Position numbers and translations under genes: made by a program | The notes under the pieces: model-generated | Seen by the model: the letters and a program-made list of their open reading frames with translations, nothing else | What the model was told of the DNA's origin: nothing | Database searches by the model: none | Shown: positions 1 to 10,570 of the stretch, piece by piece | How positions within the stretch are numbered: the first letter of the stretch is position 1 | Layout: the number at the start of each line of letters is the position of its first letter | DNA from: Spongiibacteraceae bacterium UBA5047 | GTDB taxonomy: Bacteria; Pseudomonadota; Gammaproteobacteria; Pseudomonadales; Spongiibacteraceae | Length of the DNA: 64,000 nucleotides | Assembly: GCA_002415025.1 (NCBI GenBank) | Contig: DIBR01000002.1 | Coordinates: 1 to 64,000 of the forward strand | Direction: 5' to 3'

Positions 1-849
<849 letters not shown>

Positions 850-911
850 GGGCCGTCTTTGCACGCTCAAAATGGGCACCGCAAGGTGCCTTATCGAACT
901 GAGGTTAGACA

Positions 912-1337
912 ATGGCTATGACCATACATTGCGACATCGTAAGCGCGGAAGAAGAAATCTTTTCCGGGCTGGCGGAAATGGTCGTGGCGCACGGATCGTT
1001 GGGCGATCTGGGCATTAGCTACGGTCATGCACCTCTGCTGACATCACTGGAACCCGGTCCCGTTCGCGTTATCAAAGATGGTGGCGCAGAAGAGGTATAC
1101 TACGTTTCAGGTGGTTATCTGGAAGTTCAGCGTGGCGCTATCAGTATTCTGGCAGACACAGCCGTTCGCGCGGGCGATCTGGACGAGGCCTCCGCGCTGG
1201 AAGCACAAAAAGCAGCCGAACACGCCATGCACAATCAGTCTGGCGAGCTTGACTACTCTCGTGCAGCCGCGCAGTTGGCAGCCGCGTCCGCGCAGCTTCG
1301 AACCCTGCAGCAGATTCGCAAAAATCTTAAAAAGTAA
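912..1337 (+). CDS. atpC: F1 ATP synthase epsilon subunit
   Basis: Epsilon subunit of ATP synthase (141 aa, normal length). It forms part of the central stalk and can inhibit ATP hydrolysis. The N-terminal beta-sandwich begins [19 protein letters not shown] and includes the conserved [19 protein letters not shown] region. The C-terminal part is the Ala/Gln-rich helical hairpin ending in QQIRKNLKK. It is the last gene of the atp operon and is closed by a rho-independent terminator 54 bases downstream. Confidence 0.98.
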   Translation: MAMTIHCDIVSAEEEIFSGLAEMVVAHGSLGDLGISYGHAPLLTSLEPGPVRVIKDGGAEEVYYVSGGYLEVQRGAISILADTAVRAGDLDEASALEAQKAAEHAMHNQSGELDYSRAAAQLAAASAQLRTLQQIRKNLKK

Positions 1338-1390
1338 TTAGTACCGAACAGCTCGCTGAAACTTCTGAGCGTGTGAAAGTACCAACAAAA

Positions 1391-1415
1391 GGGTAGCTTA
1401 TAGCTACCCTTTTTT
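1391..1415 (+). terminator. Rho-independent terminator of the atp operon
   Basis: Perfect 8-bp stem GGGTAGCT/AGCTACCC with a 3-base loop, followed by six T residues and preceded by an A-run that can extend the stem. It lies between atpC and glmU, so it separates the ATP synthase operon from glmU-glmS. Confidence 0.88.
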
Positions 1416-1458
1416 GTTTCGGATACCATCACACACTCGATAATACACAGGACGGACC

Positions 1459-2820
1459 GTGAAAACTGAAGTCGTGATTCTAGCTGCGGGCAAGGGAACG
1501 CGTATGCGCTCAACCCTGCCAAAAGTGATGCACCCCATAGCCGGTAAATCCATGCTTGGGCATGTAATTGATGCCGCCCGGGCCATCGAGGCAGACGCGA
1601 TTCACGTCGTTGTCGGACATGGCGCAGAAAAGGTCACTGCGGCCTTCTCCGGGGATAAACTTTCATGGGTTCAGCAAACCGAGCAAAACGGTACCGGTCA
1701 TGCGGTCCGGCAGGCGCTTCCGGATCTGGCAGACGACAGCCGCGTGCTCATCCTCTATGGCGACGTACCCCTGATTGCCGCAGACACACTAAAGCGGCTC
1801 GGTGATCTGTGCGACGGCCAGCGCATGGCCTTGCTGACCACCAATATGAACGACCCGACCGGCTACGGGCGCATTGTTCGAGAACATGACAAAGTCGTCG
1901 CTATTGTCGAGCAGAAAGACGCCAACCCTGAACAGCTCTGCATCCAGGAAGTGAACACCGGCATGATGGCAGTCAGTGCCAAGCACTTGAACAAATGGTT
2001 GCCCGCACTAAGCAGCGACAATGCCCAGGGCGAGTACTACCTGACCGACATTATTGAAATGGCAGTAGCCGACGGGGTGGCCATCGACGTCGTGCAACCT
2101 GAAACGGTCTGGGAAGTGCAGGGCGTAAATGACCGCGCCCAACTCAACGAGTTGGAGCGCTATTACCAAAGCTGCAAAGCCAAAGAGATCATGTCAGAGG
2201 GCGTAACGCTGGCGGATGCAAACCGCATCGATATCCGCGGTAAACTGAGTGTTGGTCAGGACAGTTATATCGACGTCAATTGCGTGTTCGAAGGCGAGTG
2301 CCGTATCGGAGCTAATGTGACGATAGGCCCCAACTGCGTTATCACCAACAGCTCTATTGGTGACGGCAGTACCATCAAAGCCAGCTCCGTGCTTGAAGAC
2401 GCGGTTGTGGCTGAAGACTGCGACATCGGGCCCTTCGCACGTCTGCGACCGGGAACGGTACTGGCTGCACGGGCCAAGATAGGAAACTTTGTCGAAACCA
2501 AAAAAGCCGTGTTGGGGGTGGGTAGCAAAGTGAACCACCTGAGTTACATCGGCGATAGCGAGCTCGGCGAGAACGTAAACGTTGGTGCCGGCACAATAAC
2601 CTGCAACTACGACGGCGTGAACAAGTCCAAAACCGTCATTGGTGATGGCGCATTTATAGGCTCGAACACATCCCTCGTGGCGCCCGTCACCGTTGGTAGA
2701 AATGCAACGGTTGGCGCCGGCTCTACCATCACCGGCAATGTGGCCGACGAAGAGCTTGCCGTGGCACGTGGAAAGCAACGCAATATTTCCGGCTGGAGCC
2801 GGCCACAAAAGAAAAACTGA
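1459..2820 (+). CDS. glmU: Bifunctional GlcN-1-P acetyltransferase / GlcNAc-1-P uridyltransferase
   Basis: GlmU makes UDP-GlcNAc for peptidoglycan and LPS. The N-terminal uridyltransferase domain (about 1-225) carries the nucleotide-binding signature LAAGKGTRMRSTLPKVMH near residue 8. It is followed by a left-handed beta-helix acetyltransferase domain (about 250-453), seen as hexapeptide repeats, with the conserved GNFVETKKAVLG and NVGAGTITCNYDG segments. Length (453 aa) is standard. It is followed by glmS after 22 bases, as in many gammaproteobacteria, so GlcN-6-P synthesis and its conversion are co-located. Confidence 0.98.
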   Translation: MKTEVVILAAGKGTRMRSTLPKVMHPIAGKSMLGHVIDAARAIEADAIHVVVGHGAEKVTAAFSGDKLSWVQQTEQNGTGHAVRQALPDLADDSRVLILYGDVPLIAADTLKRLGDLCDGQRMALLTTNMNDPTGYGRIVREHDKVVAIVEQKDANPEQLCIQEVNTGMMAVSAKHLNKWLPALSSDNAQGEYYLTDIIEMAVADGVAIDVVQPETVWEVQGVNDRAQLNELERYYQSCKAKEIMSEGVTLADANRIDIRGKLSVGQDSYIDVNCVFEGECRIGANVTIGPNCVITNSSIGDGSTIKASSVLEDAVVAEDCDIGPFARLRPGTVLAARAKIGNFVETKKAVLGVGSKVNHLSYIGDSELGENVNVGAGTITCNYDGVNKSKTVIGDGAFIGSNTSLVAPVTVGRNATVGAGSTITGNVADEELAVARGKQRNISGWSRPQKKN

Positions 2821-2842
2821 ATTGAAATTTCGGGGATAAAAC

Positions 2843-4669
2843 ATGTGTGGAATTGTAGGCGCAGTTGCCGAACGCAATATTAGTGGCATCTTGCTTGAGG
2901 GCCTCAAGCGCCTTGAATATCGCGGTTATGATTCCGCTGGCGTTGCCCTGATAGATCAGGGTGCGTTGATAAGCTGCAAGCGCGTTGGCAAAGTCGCCGC
3001 GCTCGAAGAAGGCTTAACAGCAGACATAAAGGGTGCAATCGGCATCGCTCACACCCGCTGGGCAACCCACGGGAAACCCACCGAGAAAAACGCCCACCCC
3101 CATTTTTCCGGCGACAAGCTGGCGGTTGTCCACAATGGCATTATTGAAAATCACGCGGAACTGCGTGAGCGACTTTCCGCCAAGGGTTATGCTTTTGTAT
3201 CGGAAACCGACACAGAAACCATTGCCCACCTGATCAATGACCTGATAAACAGCGGGCTGGATCTTGTGGCGGCAGTAAAAGCCGCTATTCCGGAGCTGGA
3301 AGGTGCATACGGCTTAGCGGTGATACATGCAGATGATCCGCAGCGAATAGTTTGCGCTCGCAGCGGAAGCCCCCTGGTTTTAGGTTTGGGTTTTGGTGAA
3401 AATTTTCTCGCTTCCGACCAGCTGGCATTGCGCCAGGTGACCGACCGTTTTGTTTATCTCGACGAAGGCGATATCGCCGAGATCACCACAAACAGCTATA
3501 AAATTTGGAATAAATCCGGTGACACCGTTACGCGCAAAGTCGAGCGTATAACAGGCAAGGCCGACTCAGCCGACAAGGGCGGGTATCGTCACTTTATGCT
3601 CAAGGAAATTTACGAGCAGCCCCACGTTATCAAGAACACCCTGCAAGGACGTCTGGGCAAAGACCATGTGCTCGAACAATCTTTCGGTAGCGGCGCAACA
3701 GAGTTGTTCGACAAAGTCAGCAGCGTTCAGATTGTTGCCTGTGGCACCAGTTATCACTCCGGTATGGTGGCTAAGTACTGGATTGAAGGTATAGCCGGCA
3801 TTCCCTGTCGCGTTGAGGTTGCCAGTGAGTTTCGCTATCGAAAATTTGTCGTTAGTCCGGGAACGTTGTTGGTTACCATCTCCCAGTCAGGCGAAACGGC
3901 AGATACATTGGCGGCCCTGCGACTTGCTAAAGACTTGGACTACACCGCTACGCTCACAATCTGCAACGTTGCCCAAAGTTCGCTAGTGCGCGAGTCGGAC
4001 CTTGCGCTGATGACTGAAGCCGGCCCCGAAATCGGGGTGGCTTCCACCAAAGCCTTTACCACGCAACTTACAGCGCTTTTACTGCTAACGGTAGCGCTTG
4101 GCCGCCGCAATGCCATCGACAAGGCGACTGAAGCCAGCATCGTAAAAGCTTTGCACATGCTGCCCGAAACCATCGCCAGTGCCCTTGGCCTTGATGCCGA
4201 AATTCGCCAAGTGGCCGAGGCCTTTGCCGATAAACATAACGCCCTGTTTTTGGGTCGCGGTGTGCAGTGGCCGGTGGCAATGGAGGGCGCCCTTAAGCTC
4301 AAGGAAATTTCCTACATCCACGCTGAAAGTTATCCGGCGGGCGAGCTTAAACACGGCCCGCTCGCACTGGTTGACGACGATATGCCGGTTGTCGCCGTAG
4401 CACCTAACGACGAACTTCTGGAAAAACTGAAATCGAATCTGGAAGAAGTGCAGGCCCGCGGTGGTCAGCTCTTTGTCTTTGCCGACAAGAATTCAGGCTT
4501 TAAAAACGAACCGGGTTTAACGGTTGTACAGGTGCCGCACAGCGACGAAGTGATCGCGCCCATTCTATATACCATCCCGTTGCAGCTTCTGTCTTATCAC
4601 GTTGCGGTCTTCAAAGGCACAGACGTCGATCAGCCGCGCAATCTCGCGAAATCGGTGACTGTAGAGTAG
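2843..4669 (+). CDS. glmS: Glutamine-fructose-6-phosphate aminotransferase
   Basis: Makes glucosamine-6-phosphate from fructose-6-phosphate and glutamine. The class II glutamine amidotransferase domain begins MCGIVGAV, so Cys2 becomes the N-terminal nucleophile. Two SIS sugar-isomerase domains follow (about 290-430 and 460-600), with motifs [17 protein letters not shown] and [17 protein letters not shown]. Length (608 aa) is normal, and the C-terminus NLAKSVTVE matches the family. No glmS ribozyme is expected in this lineage and none was seen. This is the right edge of the conserved core block; accessory genes start just downstream. Confidence 0.98.
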   Translation: MCGIVGAVAERNISGILLEGLKRLEYRGYDSAGVALIDQGALISCKRVGKVAALEEGLTADIKGAIGIAHTRWATHGKPTEKNAHPHFSGDKLAVVHNGIIENHAELRERLSAKGYAFVSETDTETIAHLINDLINSGLDLVAAVKAAIPELEGAYGLAVIHADDPQRIVCARSGSPLVLGLGFGENFLASDQLALRQVTDRFVYLDEGDIAEITTNSYKIWNKSGDTVTRKVERITGKADSADKGGYRHFMLKEIYEQPHVIKNTLQGRLGKDHVLEQSFGSGATELFDKVSSVQIVACGTSYHSGMVAKYWIEGIAGIPCRVEVASEFRYRKFVVSPGTLLVTISQSGETADTLAALRLAKDLDYTATLTICNVAQSSLVRESDLALMTEAGPEIGVASTKAFTTQLTALLLLTVALGRRNAIDKATEASIVKALHMLPETIASALGLDAEIRQVAEAFADKHNALFLGRGVQWPVAMEGALKLKEISYIHAESYPAGELKHGPLALVDDDMPVVAVAPNDELLEKLKSNLEEVQARGGQLFVFADKNSGFKNEPGLTVVQVPHSDEVIAPILYTIPLQLLSYHVAVFKGTDVDQPRNLAKSVTVE

Positions 4670-4927
4670 AGAAACAATCTGAATAAACTTCTGATAAAGA
4701 GCAATATAAACGGTCTATTGGAAATATAACTTATCCCATAAGATTCTAGCAATCATCGTAGCTCGGCGTGGAAAGCGGTAAAGCTCAGTGCTCGGCGATA
4801 GACGCATAGGGCGGGGCCTCTTTTGGCCCGGCAGTCTTTGGTATTTGCAGCGCGGCTCTAAAAGAGTCCCGGGAAAAAGATAGTTCGGGTGGATATGCCT
4901 GTTGGCGAGCGGGATCTAAGCAATCGA

Positions 4928-5206
4928 TCATTCTATCCTGGCAATCAAGCGGCTGACCGATCGAGCCTCGGCGTATCCTAGGCTTTCCGCCAGTTCTTCC
5001 AGCGAACAATCTGAAGACTGCCTGACGATATTCAGTCTGGCGCGCTCTGTAAGGGAGCGGATTGTAACGCCTTCTTTACACAATCTCCGGCGTAGAGTTC
5101 GTTCGGATAACCCGATGTCATCAGCGATATTCTGCATTGTCGGGCAAGTGCTTTTATTGATCAACGTATCGACAATGATCATCTCTATTTTCGTTGTTAA
5201 AGTCAT
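4928..5206 (-). CDS. Short AraC-type HTH protein, probably a truncated regulator
   Basis: A 92-aa ORF that resembles only the C-terminal DNA-binding half of AraC-family regulators. It has a first HTH (MQNIADDIGLSERTLRRRL) and a second one (SLEELAESLGYAEARSVSRL). Full-length members have a ligand-binding domain of roughly 200 residues in front. Here the ORF starts only 30 bases from the 3' end of the next gene, so that domain is absent. The usual ending after the second HTH (RRW-G-sP) is also missing. It is most likely a degraded regulator, less likely a small stand-alone HTH protein. The 258 bases between glmS and this ORF show no other gene or clear terminator. Confidence 0.45.
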   Translation of the reverse strand: MTLTTKIEMIIVDTLINKSTCPTMQNIADDIGLSERTLRRRLCKEGVTIRSLTERARLNIVRQSSDCSLEELAESLGYAEARSVSRLIARIE

Positions 5207-5242
5207 AATTGACCTACAGTAATCTTTTCCCGAGGTTGAGTT

Positions 5243-6412
5243 TCAACTCTGATAGAGTGTCACCACCGCTGCACCGCCAAGGCCGAGATTATGCTGCAAA
5301 GCCGTTCGAGCCTGTGGTACTTGTCGCGCACCGGATCGACCTCGTAGTTGCGTTACCAGCTCGCAGCATTGGGCCAGACCGGTGGCTCCAAGTGGGTGGC
5401 CTTTTGACATAAGGCCACCAGATGGATTGACAACTACACTTCCACCATAGGTATTGTCACCTGCAGCAACAAATTTTTGAGATTCACCCTCCGGACAAAG
5501 CCCGAGCGCCTCGTAACTGATAACTTCATTTACGGTAAAGCAATCGTGTAGCTCAACGACATCAATCTCGTCCGGGCCGACACCGGCATTTTCGTAAACG
5601 GCGGCAGCAGCTCGTCGTGTCATCTCAGAGCCGATGAGGTTTATGGGCGAATCCAGGGACTCTTTCGTATCGGTCGTCATTGCTTGAGACAGTATAGTTA
5701 CCGTTGACGATAATCCTTTGCGCTCCGCAAACGCCTTGCTGCATAGAATCGCAGCGGCCGCACCACAGGTCGGAGGGCAGCACATCAGGCGAGTCAGGTA
5801 TCCGTGATAGACAAGTGAAGATTGCATTACTTCATCCCGACTCAGTGGCGACCTGAACAGTGAGCGAGAATTGTGCAAGGCATGGCTTCGGCTTTTTACA
5901 GCGACGTCTGCAAAAAGCGTTGGGGCGACGCCATAACGCTGCATGTAGTGATGTCCTGCCGCCCCAAAAGTGCGGAGAGCCAGCGGCGCGTCGGGATAGC
6001 CAAAGGCGTCGAGCGTTTTGTTAAAGAGATCAAAGGGCGACTCCCGGTCTTCCCAGTGACTCGCAAGGGCGCCGGGTTGCATTTCCTCGAACCCGAATGC
6101 GAGAACGCAATCTGCGGCCCCGCTTTCGATCGCCTGGCGAGCAAGATAAATGGCGCTGGAACCCGAAGAACAGTTGTTGTTTACGTTAAAGACAGGAATG
6201 CCGCTCATAAATGCATCGTAGAGAGCGTGCTGACCGCAGGTGGAGTCGCCATAGACATAACTAGCAAAGGCCTGCTGAATGTCATTGGCGATGAGCCCGG
6301 CATCGGCCAGGGCACCCGTAATGGCTTCCCCGGCCGTCACCCGAAATGGCCGCTGGGCGCCGGGCTTCACAAAATCTGTCGTGTAAACGCCGGCTACATT
6401 CGTGTTTGACAT
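5243..6412 (-). CDS. SCPx-type thiolase (lipid-transfer-protein thiolase family)
   Basis: A 389-aa thiolase-fold enzyme of the SCPx / acetyl-CoA acyltransferase branch, which cleaves or forms 3-oxoacyl-CoA. The nucleophile Cys81 lies in VNNNCSSGSSAIYLARQ. The second catalytic region VVELHDCFTVNE and the C-terminal SKGHPLGATG histidine motif are present. This branch acts on bulky substrates such as sterol side chains or aromatic 3-oxoacyl-CoAs. The start at 6412 has an AGGA ribosome site 7-8 bases upstream. It lies 112 bases downstream of the MalT-type regulator on the same strand. Because it adjoins an Apc-like carboxylase/ligase operon, it is a candidate for thiolysis of the beta-ketoacyl-CoA made there; this is inference. 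Confidence 0.9.
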   Translation of the reverse strand: MSNTNVAGVYTTDFVKPGAQRPFRVTAGEAITGALADAGLIANDIQQAFASYVYGDSTCGQHALYDAFMSGIPVFNVNNNCSSGSSAIYLARQAIESGAADCVLAFGFEEMQPGALASHWEDRESPFDLFNKTLDAFGYPDAPLALRTFGAAGHHYMQRYGVAPTLFADVAVKSRSHALHNSRSLFRSPLSRDEVMQSSLVYHGYLTRLMCCPPTCGAAAAILCSKAFAERKGLSSTVTILSQAMTTDTKESLDSPINLIGSEMTRRAAAAVYENAGVGPDEIDVVELHDCFTVNEVISYEALGLCPEGESQKFVAAGDNTYGGSVVVNPSGGLMSKGHPLGATGLAQCCELVTQLRGRSGARQVPQARTALQHNLGLGGAAVVTLYQS

Positions 6413-6524
6413 CGCTTTATCCTGAAGGAGTTCGAGGGTTCAAGATTACAGCGGCATGCTGCAGCAGAATACTGCCTGTTCGGGTGGGGTTTCGTCGGGC
6501 TTTGTTCCGGTGAAGGAGGCGTTT

Positions 6525-9221
6525 CTACAGGAGGTTAAGGGAGTGGGCCGAACTGATGGCCTGGGTCCGTGTTGTCACGCCGAGCTTGTGGTAGATGTTC
6601 TTAAGATGAAATTTTACGGTATTTTCCGAAACAAACAGCAGCTTTGCTATGGTTTTGTTGGAATCACCTTTGGCCAACAAGGTTAGCATCTGCATTTCGC
6701 GCTTCGTTAATGGTTCCAATGGCTCGGTCGGTTTTGATGTGGCTAATTGCCCACGCGATGCGTTAATCGTATCCATCAGAGTCGTGGCGAACCGCCTTAG
6801 GGCCAGCGGCCAGTCCGCGAGATTGACTTGTTCCAGTAGAGTGTGAATTATAGGGCCTTCATCGCAAACCGTTCGATGAAATCCGTAATCCTGGGCCAGG
6901 GTCAAAGCGATATTAAGTTCCTTTTGGGCGGCCTGCTTGTCGTCCGCATTGTGCTTGAGCACAGCTTTAAAAAGCCGGAGTTTTACTTCTCTTGCGATGC
7001 GGTTGCTGTGGCGAGCTTGTTCAATTTGTTTGGATAGCCTCTCGCCAGTCGCTGAAACTTCGTCGGCTTCAGCCGTATGGGCTTCTAGGCGCAGCCTGCC
7101 AAGAGAGGGGTCTTCCAGAGCATTGATAAATGTCAGGTAGTTTGTCCCTGCCTCTTCGGGAGCGCTTCTTGAAAGATAAACCGCCTCGCTGATGTTACCC
7201 GCATAAAGAGACCGCCTAACGCGCTCCCAGGCGCATAGTGAGATCAGCCTGGGCCAGTTCGCACCGATGGCGATCTGTTCCAGATCGTCAAGCAGATTCC
7301 CGGCGTTCTGGCGTTCGCCCAGACCATCGTAAATTCGTATGACGGGAAGGTAGCCCGCGGCGACGAAATCCAGCAGCAGGCCAGTGTCAATGTCGCTCCG
7401 GTGCCGCTCGAAGGCCGATAGCACCGCTGCTGCGTTGTTAATTTCGTAGAGCGGAAAGAAGGCACAGCAGACGGCTGATGCAGCGGCGTAGGAATCCTTG
7501 GTTGCGAAATCCTCAGCTTTAATCGCGGTTGCTGCTTGCTCTGCCGCTTCGCTGACCCGTCCCTGCAGGTAGCTGTTCATCACTGAAAGCCCGACGTTAT
7601 AACCGGCAGGAAAAGCTGCATTGGCGTGTTGGCTGTGATTTCGTCCAATGGCAATATAGTAGCGGGCATCACTGAAATTACCGAAAGCAATTTCCCGGAA
7701 TGCCTGGATATTGGCCGCTGCCCCCAGTTCGAATGCCCAGAAGTCTTCGGCGGTATGATCGCCGGTGTCGACGACTTCAGTGATTGCGAACGAGGACTCA
7801 AGGTTGTCCAGCGACAATTCAACAACTGCCTTGGTAATTTCCAGCTCAGTGCGGAATTGGTTATCCAGTGGCGTTTGTTCAATTTTCTTAAGAATATTCA
7901 GATAGGGAACCAGATTTTTTCGGTTTCGCAGAAATGTCAGTGCCCAGGTTACCTTGACCGCCAGTGTCGGCTTCTTTTCGATGTGTTGCAGGGGAATGCG
8001 TTGGGCTATTCTCACTACGGATAACAGGCAGGCGCTGGCAATTTGGGTGCTGGCCCAGACGTCCATGGCTTCGCTGGCCAGGGAAAAATCTTGCGCACGA
8101 ATCGAGTGAAAAAGGCAATCTTCAAAATGACTGTTGTCGAAATACCATTGAGCCGCATTTTTGTTAATAGACAAACCGATCTTTGGGAAGCGGCGATCAC
8201 ATAGTTTCTGCAGATACCGTGAAAAAAGGCCGTGAAATTGAAACCAGTTTTTTTCACTGTCGAGAGAATTGAGGAACAAGCCCTCATTCTCCAGGCGGAC
8301 TAGAATGTCTCGGGAGTCCTGACGTCGAAGAACATGATCGCACAAGGGTGGCGTTAACTTGCGTAGATGTGACGACTTCAGGATAAATTCCTGTAGGTCA
8401 TCGGGTTGCGACTGCAGGACGTTTGTTGTCAGGTACTCGGTGATTTGAAAGGGAGTGTAAGATTCAAGACTGTCGAGAGATGCTTTTGCGCCATCTTTGG
8501 CAAGTGACAGCCTGAACAATTGTAACGCGGCTGGCCAACCTTCTGAGCGACTGTGAATGGTTTTCAACTCGGCTTCATTCAATTGAATGGATTCGCGTTG
8601 CTGAAAAAATTCCCTGGCTTCGTCGAGACTGAATTTTAGTTCATCGTAGCGAAGCAAGTGCATCCGCTCTCTCACTTGCAGTTCACTGATTCCAACATTC
8701 GGGAGCTTTCGTGTTGCGATAAAAACCGTTGTCGTATCTGGCAGGTTGCGTAATACATCAGTAAAGAATGACTCAACGTCTCGCTCTTCGATACTGTGGA
8801 AGTCATCAAAGAAGAGATGAGTAGGGTTTCCAATATCGATGATCCGCGACACAAAGAGGTCGGCCCAGGTCGCAGGTATACTGGCGCTTCCCCGGCTTGA
8901 TAATGGTTGGCTGTCGCAACTCTCCTCGAGTGATCCCAGCATTTCATCGAGATGTGCCAACAGACGATGAATGTCGTTGTCTGCCTCGTCCAGGGTAAGC
9001 CAGGCCGAACTGATGCCTCTCTCTTCACTGTGCGTAACTAACTGGCTTAACAGCGTGGTCTTCCCGTGGCCGGCTGGTGCTTGAATGATGACGCACCGCA
9101 CGCCTTCGGTGGTGGCGATCTGTTGTACCAGGGATCTTCGTTGAACAGATGTCTGGCCAGGTTGTGGCGCAAGGAGCTTGTGCTTCAGTACATTGGTACT
9201 TTCAGTCACTTTTTCGGTCAT
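6525..9221 (-). CDS. MalT/AlkS-type LuxR-family ATP-dependent transcriptional activator
   Basis: A large one-component regulator (about 898 aa). It has an N-terminal STAND-type NTPase with Walker A QAPAGHGKTTLLSQL and Walker B LFFDDFH, a long helical TPR-like sensor region (about 350-830), and a C-terminal LuxR HTH (LTKREMQMLTLLAKGDSNKTIA continuing into NTVKFHLKNIYHKLG). This is the layout of MalT and AlkS, which are activated by an inducer and ATP. An upstream ATG at 9263 is possible, but the ATG at 9221 has an AAGGTG ribosome site 10 bases ahead and gives the family's usual short N-terminus, so it was chosen. The gene lies between the thiolase and the MDR reductase and points away from the carboxylase operon. 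It is a likely regulator of that locus (inference). Confidence 0.92.
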   Translation of the reverse strand: MTEKVTESTNVLKHKLLAPQPGQTSVQRRSLVQQIATTEGVRCVIIQAPAGHGKTTLLSQLVTHSEERGISSAWLTLDEADNDIHRLLAHLDEMLGSLEESCDSQPLSSRGSASIPATWADLFVSRIIDIGNPTHLFFDDFHSIEERDVESFFTDVLRNLPDTTTVFIATRKLPNVGISELQVRERMHLLRYDELKFSLDEAREFFQQRESIQLNEAELKTIHSRSEGWPAALQLFRLSLAKDGAKASLDSLESYTPFQITEYLTTNVLQSQPDDLQEFILKSSHLRKLTPPLCDHVLRRQDSRDILVRLENEGLFLNSLDSEKNWFQFHGLFSRYLQKLCDRRFPKIGLSINKNAAQWYFDNSHFEDCLFHSIRAQDFSLASEAMDVWASTQIASACLLSVVRIAQRIPLQHIEKKPTLAVKVTWALTFLRNRKNLVPYLNILKKIEQTPLDNQFRTELEITKAVVELSLDNLESSFAITEVVDTGDHTAEDFWAFELGAAANIQAFREIAFGNFSDARYYIAIGRNHSQHANAAFPAGYNVGLSVMNSYLQGRVSEAAEQAATAIKAEDFATKDSYAAASAVCCAFFPLYEINNAAAVLSAFERHRSDIDTGLLLDFVAAGYLPVIRIYDGLGERQNAGNLLDDLEQIAIGANWPRLISLCAWERVRRSLYAGNISEAVYLSRSAPEEAGTNYLTFINALEDPSLGRLRLEAHTAEADEVSATGERLSKQIEQARHSNRIAREVKLRLFKAVLKHNADDKQAAQKELNIALTLAQDYGFHRTVCDEGPIIHTLLEQVNLADWPLALRRFATTLMDTINASRGQLATSKPTEPLEPLTKREMQMLTLLAKGDSNKTIAKLLFVSENTVKFHLKNIYHKLGVTTRTQAISSAHSLNLL

Positions 9222-9311
9222 CGTATTCGCCACACCTTGTACATGCCGATACGAAATGCACATGGGAAGATTTTATTGCAATACGAGCCCTTGGTTGATA
9301 CAAAAAATAAT

Positions 9312-10367
9312 TCAGTGCGGATCTGCAATTTTGACCAGTACTTTGCCATCATTCATCCCGGTGTAAATTTTTTGTAGCGCCGCCGGTGCCTGATCCAGGC
9401 CTTCGGAAATATTTAGCTTGAACTTCAATTTTTCATCCAATAACCAACTTGTAAGTTGGCTGCAGATTGCAGGCATTTCAGCGGCATGATCCAGAATTAC
9501 AAAACCTTCAATCTTGAGACGTTTCATAATGGTATTGTGAAACATGGTCGGCCCCGGGCTGTTCTCATTGGAATTATACATGGAGATCAGACCACAGATG
9601 ACGACACGGCCGTTGTTGTTCATGTGGCGCAAACAGTGATCGAGAATATCGCCGCCGACGTTCTCGAACTGAACATCTATCCCGTCAGGGCAGGCCCTGG
9701 CCAGCTCGGCTTCGAAATCATGGTTCTTATAATTCAATGCAGCGTCGAATCCCAGCTCATTAATCAACCATGCGCACTTATCGTCAGTGCCGGCGGTGCC
9801 TATTACACGGCATCCGGCTAGCTTGGCCATTTGGCCGGCCAGCGCTCCGACAGCGCCTGAAGCTGCAGTGACAACAACGGTCTCGCCCGGCCTAGGTTGC
9901 CCTATATTGAAGAGTCCGTGATATGCCGTGGGTCCGGCTATGCTCAGAACGCCGAATGCCTTGGCCAGCTCCAGTCCAGCAGGGCAGGTGAACGGCTGCA
10001 CTGCCGTCGCATCAAGCACGCTAAAGTCCGACCACTCCGTCAAAGAGGTAATCAAGTCCCCGGGCTGGAACATTCGACTTGAGGACTCAACCACCTGGCC
10101 GAGGCCAAAGCCCTTCATGCTGTCGCCGAGTTTTACCGGTTCCATATAGAGCTCTTCACGCTCACTTAGCCACAAGCGGTTTGTGGCATCCATGGAAATA
10201 AGCAAATTCCGAACTAATAGCTGGCCTTCCTCAAGTGCTGGAAGGGCCTGCTGATCCAGGCGAAATGTCTGCTCGTTGATGGTGGTTTCCGGGCGATCTA
10301 CGAATCGCCAAACACTGGCATTGCTCGTTGTCACTTCTGCTACTCCGCCTGACTTATTGCTGGGCAA
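9312..10367 (-). CDS. Zinc-independent MDR reductase (CurA / prostaglandin-reductase-like)
   Basis: A 351-aa NAD(P)H-dependent oxidoreductase of the medium-chain family, close to the leukotriene B4 dehydrogenase / CurA branch that reduces activated double bonds. The nucleotide-binding motif AASGAVGALAGQMAKLAGCRV lies near residues 165-185, and GGDILDHCL and GRVVICGLIS follow as expected. The cysteine ligands for structural zinc are not seen, which fits this branch. It is the gene nearest the divergent carboxylase operon; the 203 bases between them hold the promoters and no other gene. Its substrate cannot be told from sequence; an enone in the same pathway is a guess. Confidence 0.88.
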   Translation of the reverse strand: MPSNKSGGVAEVTTSNASVWRFVDRPETTINEQTFRLDQQALPALEEGQLLVRNLLISMDATNRLWLSEREELYMEPVKLGDSMKGFGLGQVVESSSRMFQPGDLITSLTEWSDFSVLDATAVQPFTCPAGLELAKAFGVLSIAGPTAYHGLFNIGQPRPGETVVVTAASGAVGALAGQMAKLAGCRVIGTAGTDDKCAWLINELGFDAALNYKNHDFEAELARACPDGIDVQFENVGGDILDHCLRHMNNNGRVVICGLISMYNSNENSPGPTMFHNTIMKRLKIEGFVILDHAAEMPAICSQLTSWLLDEKLKFKLNISEGLDQAPAALQKIYTGMNDGKVLVKIADPH

Positions 10368-10570
10368 CTGTTTTAGCGCATCGTACCTGAAGCGTCATCT
10401 ACCCTTCCGGGTAGTGTTCCGCTCCCGTGGTAATGCCGACAATCAACAGCTGATGGGAAAGTGTACAGCGGAGGCTAAGAGAGATTGTTGAATAACTGCA
10501 CGTATGGGTAGTTCTGCTGATCCTCTTTCACGCACAGAATAATCACAATCACAGTTGATGAGAAGTTGAT

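Noticed and set aside
2194..2907. 237-aa open frame antisense to glmU
   Set aside because: It lies fully opposite a certain gene, has no ribosome site and has no recognisable domain.
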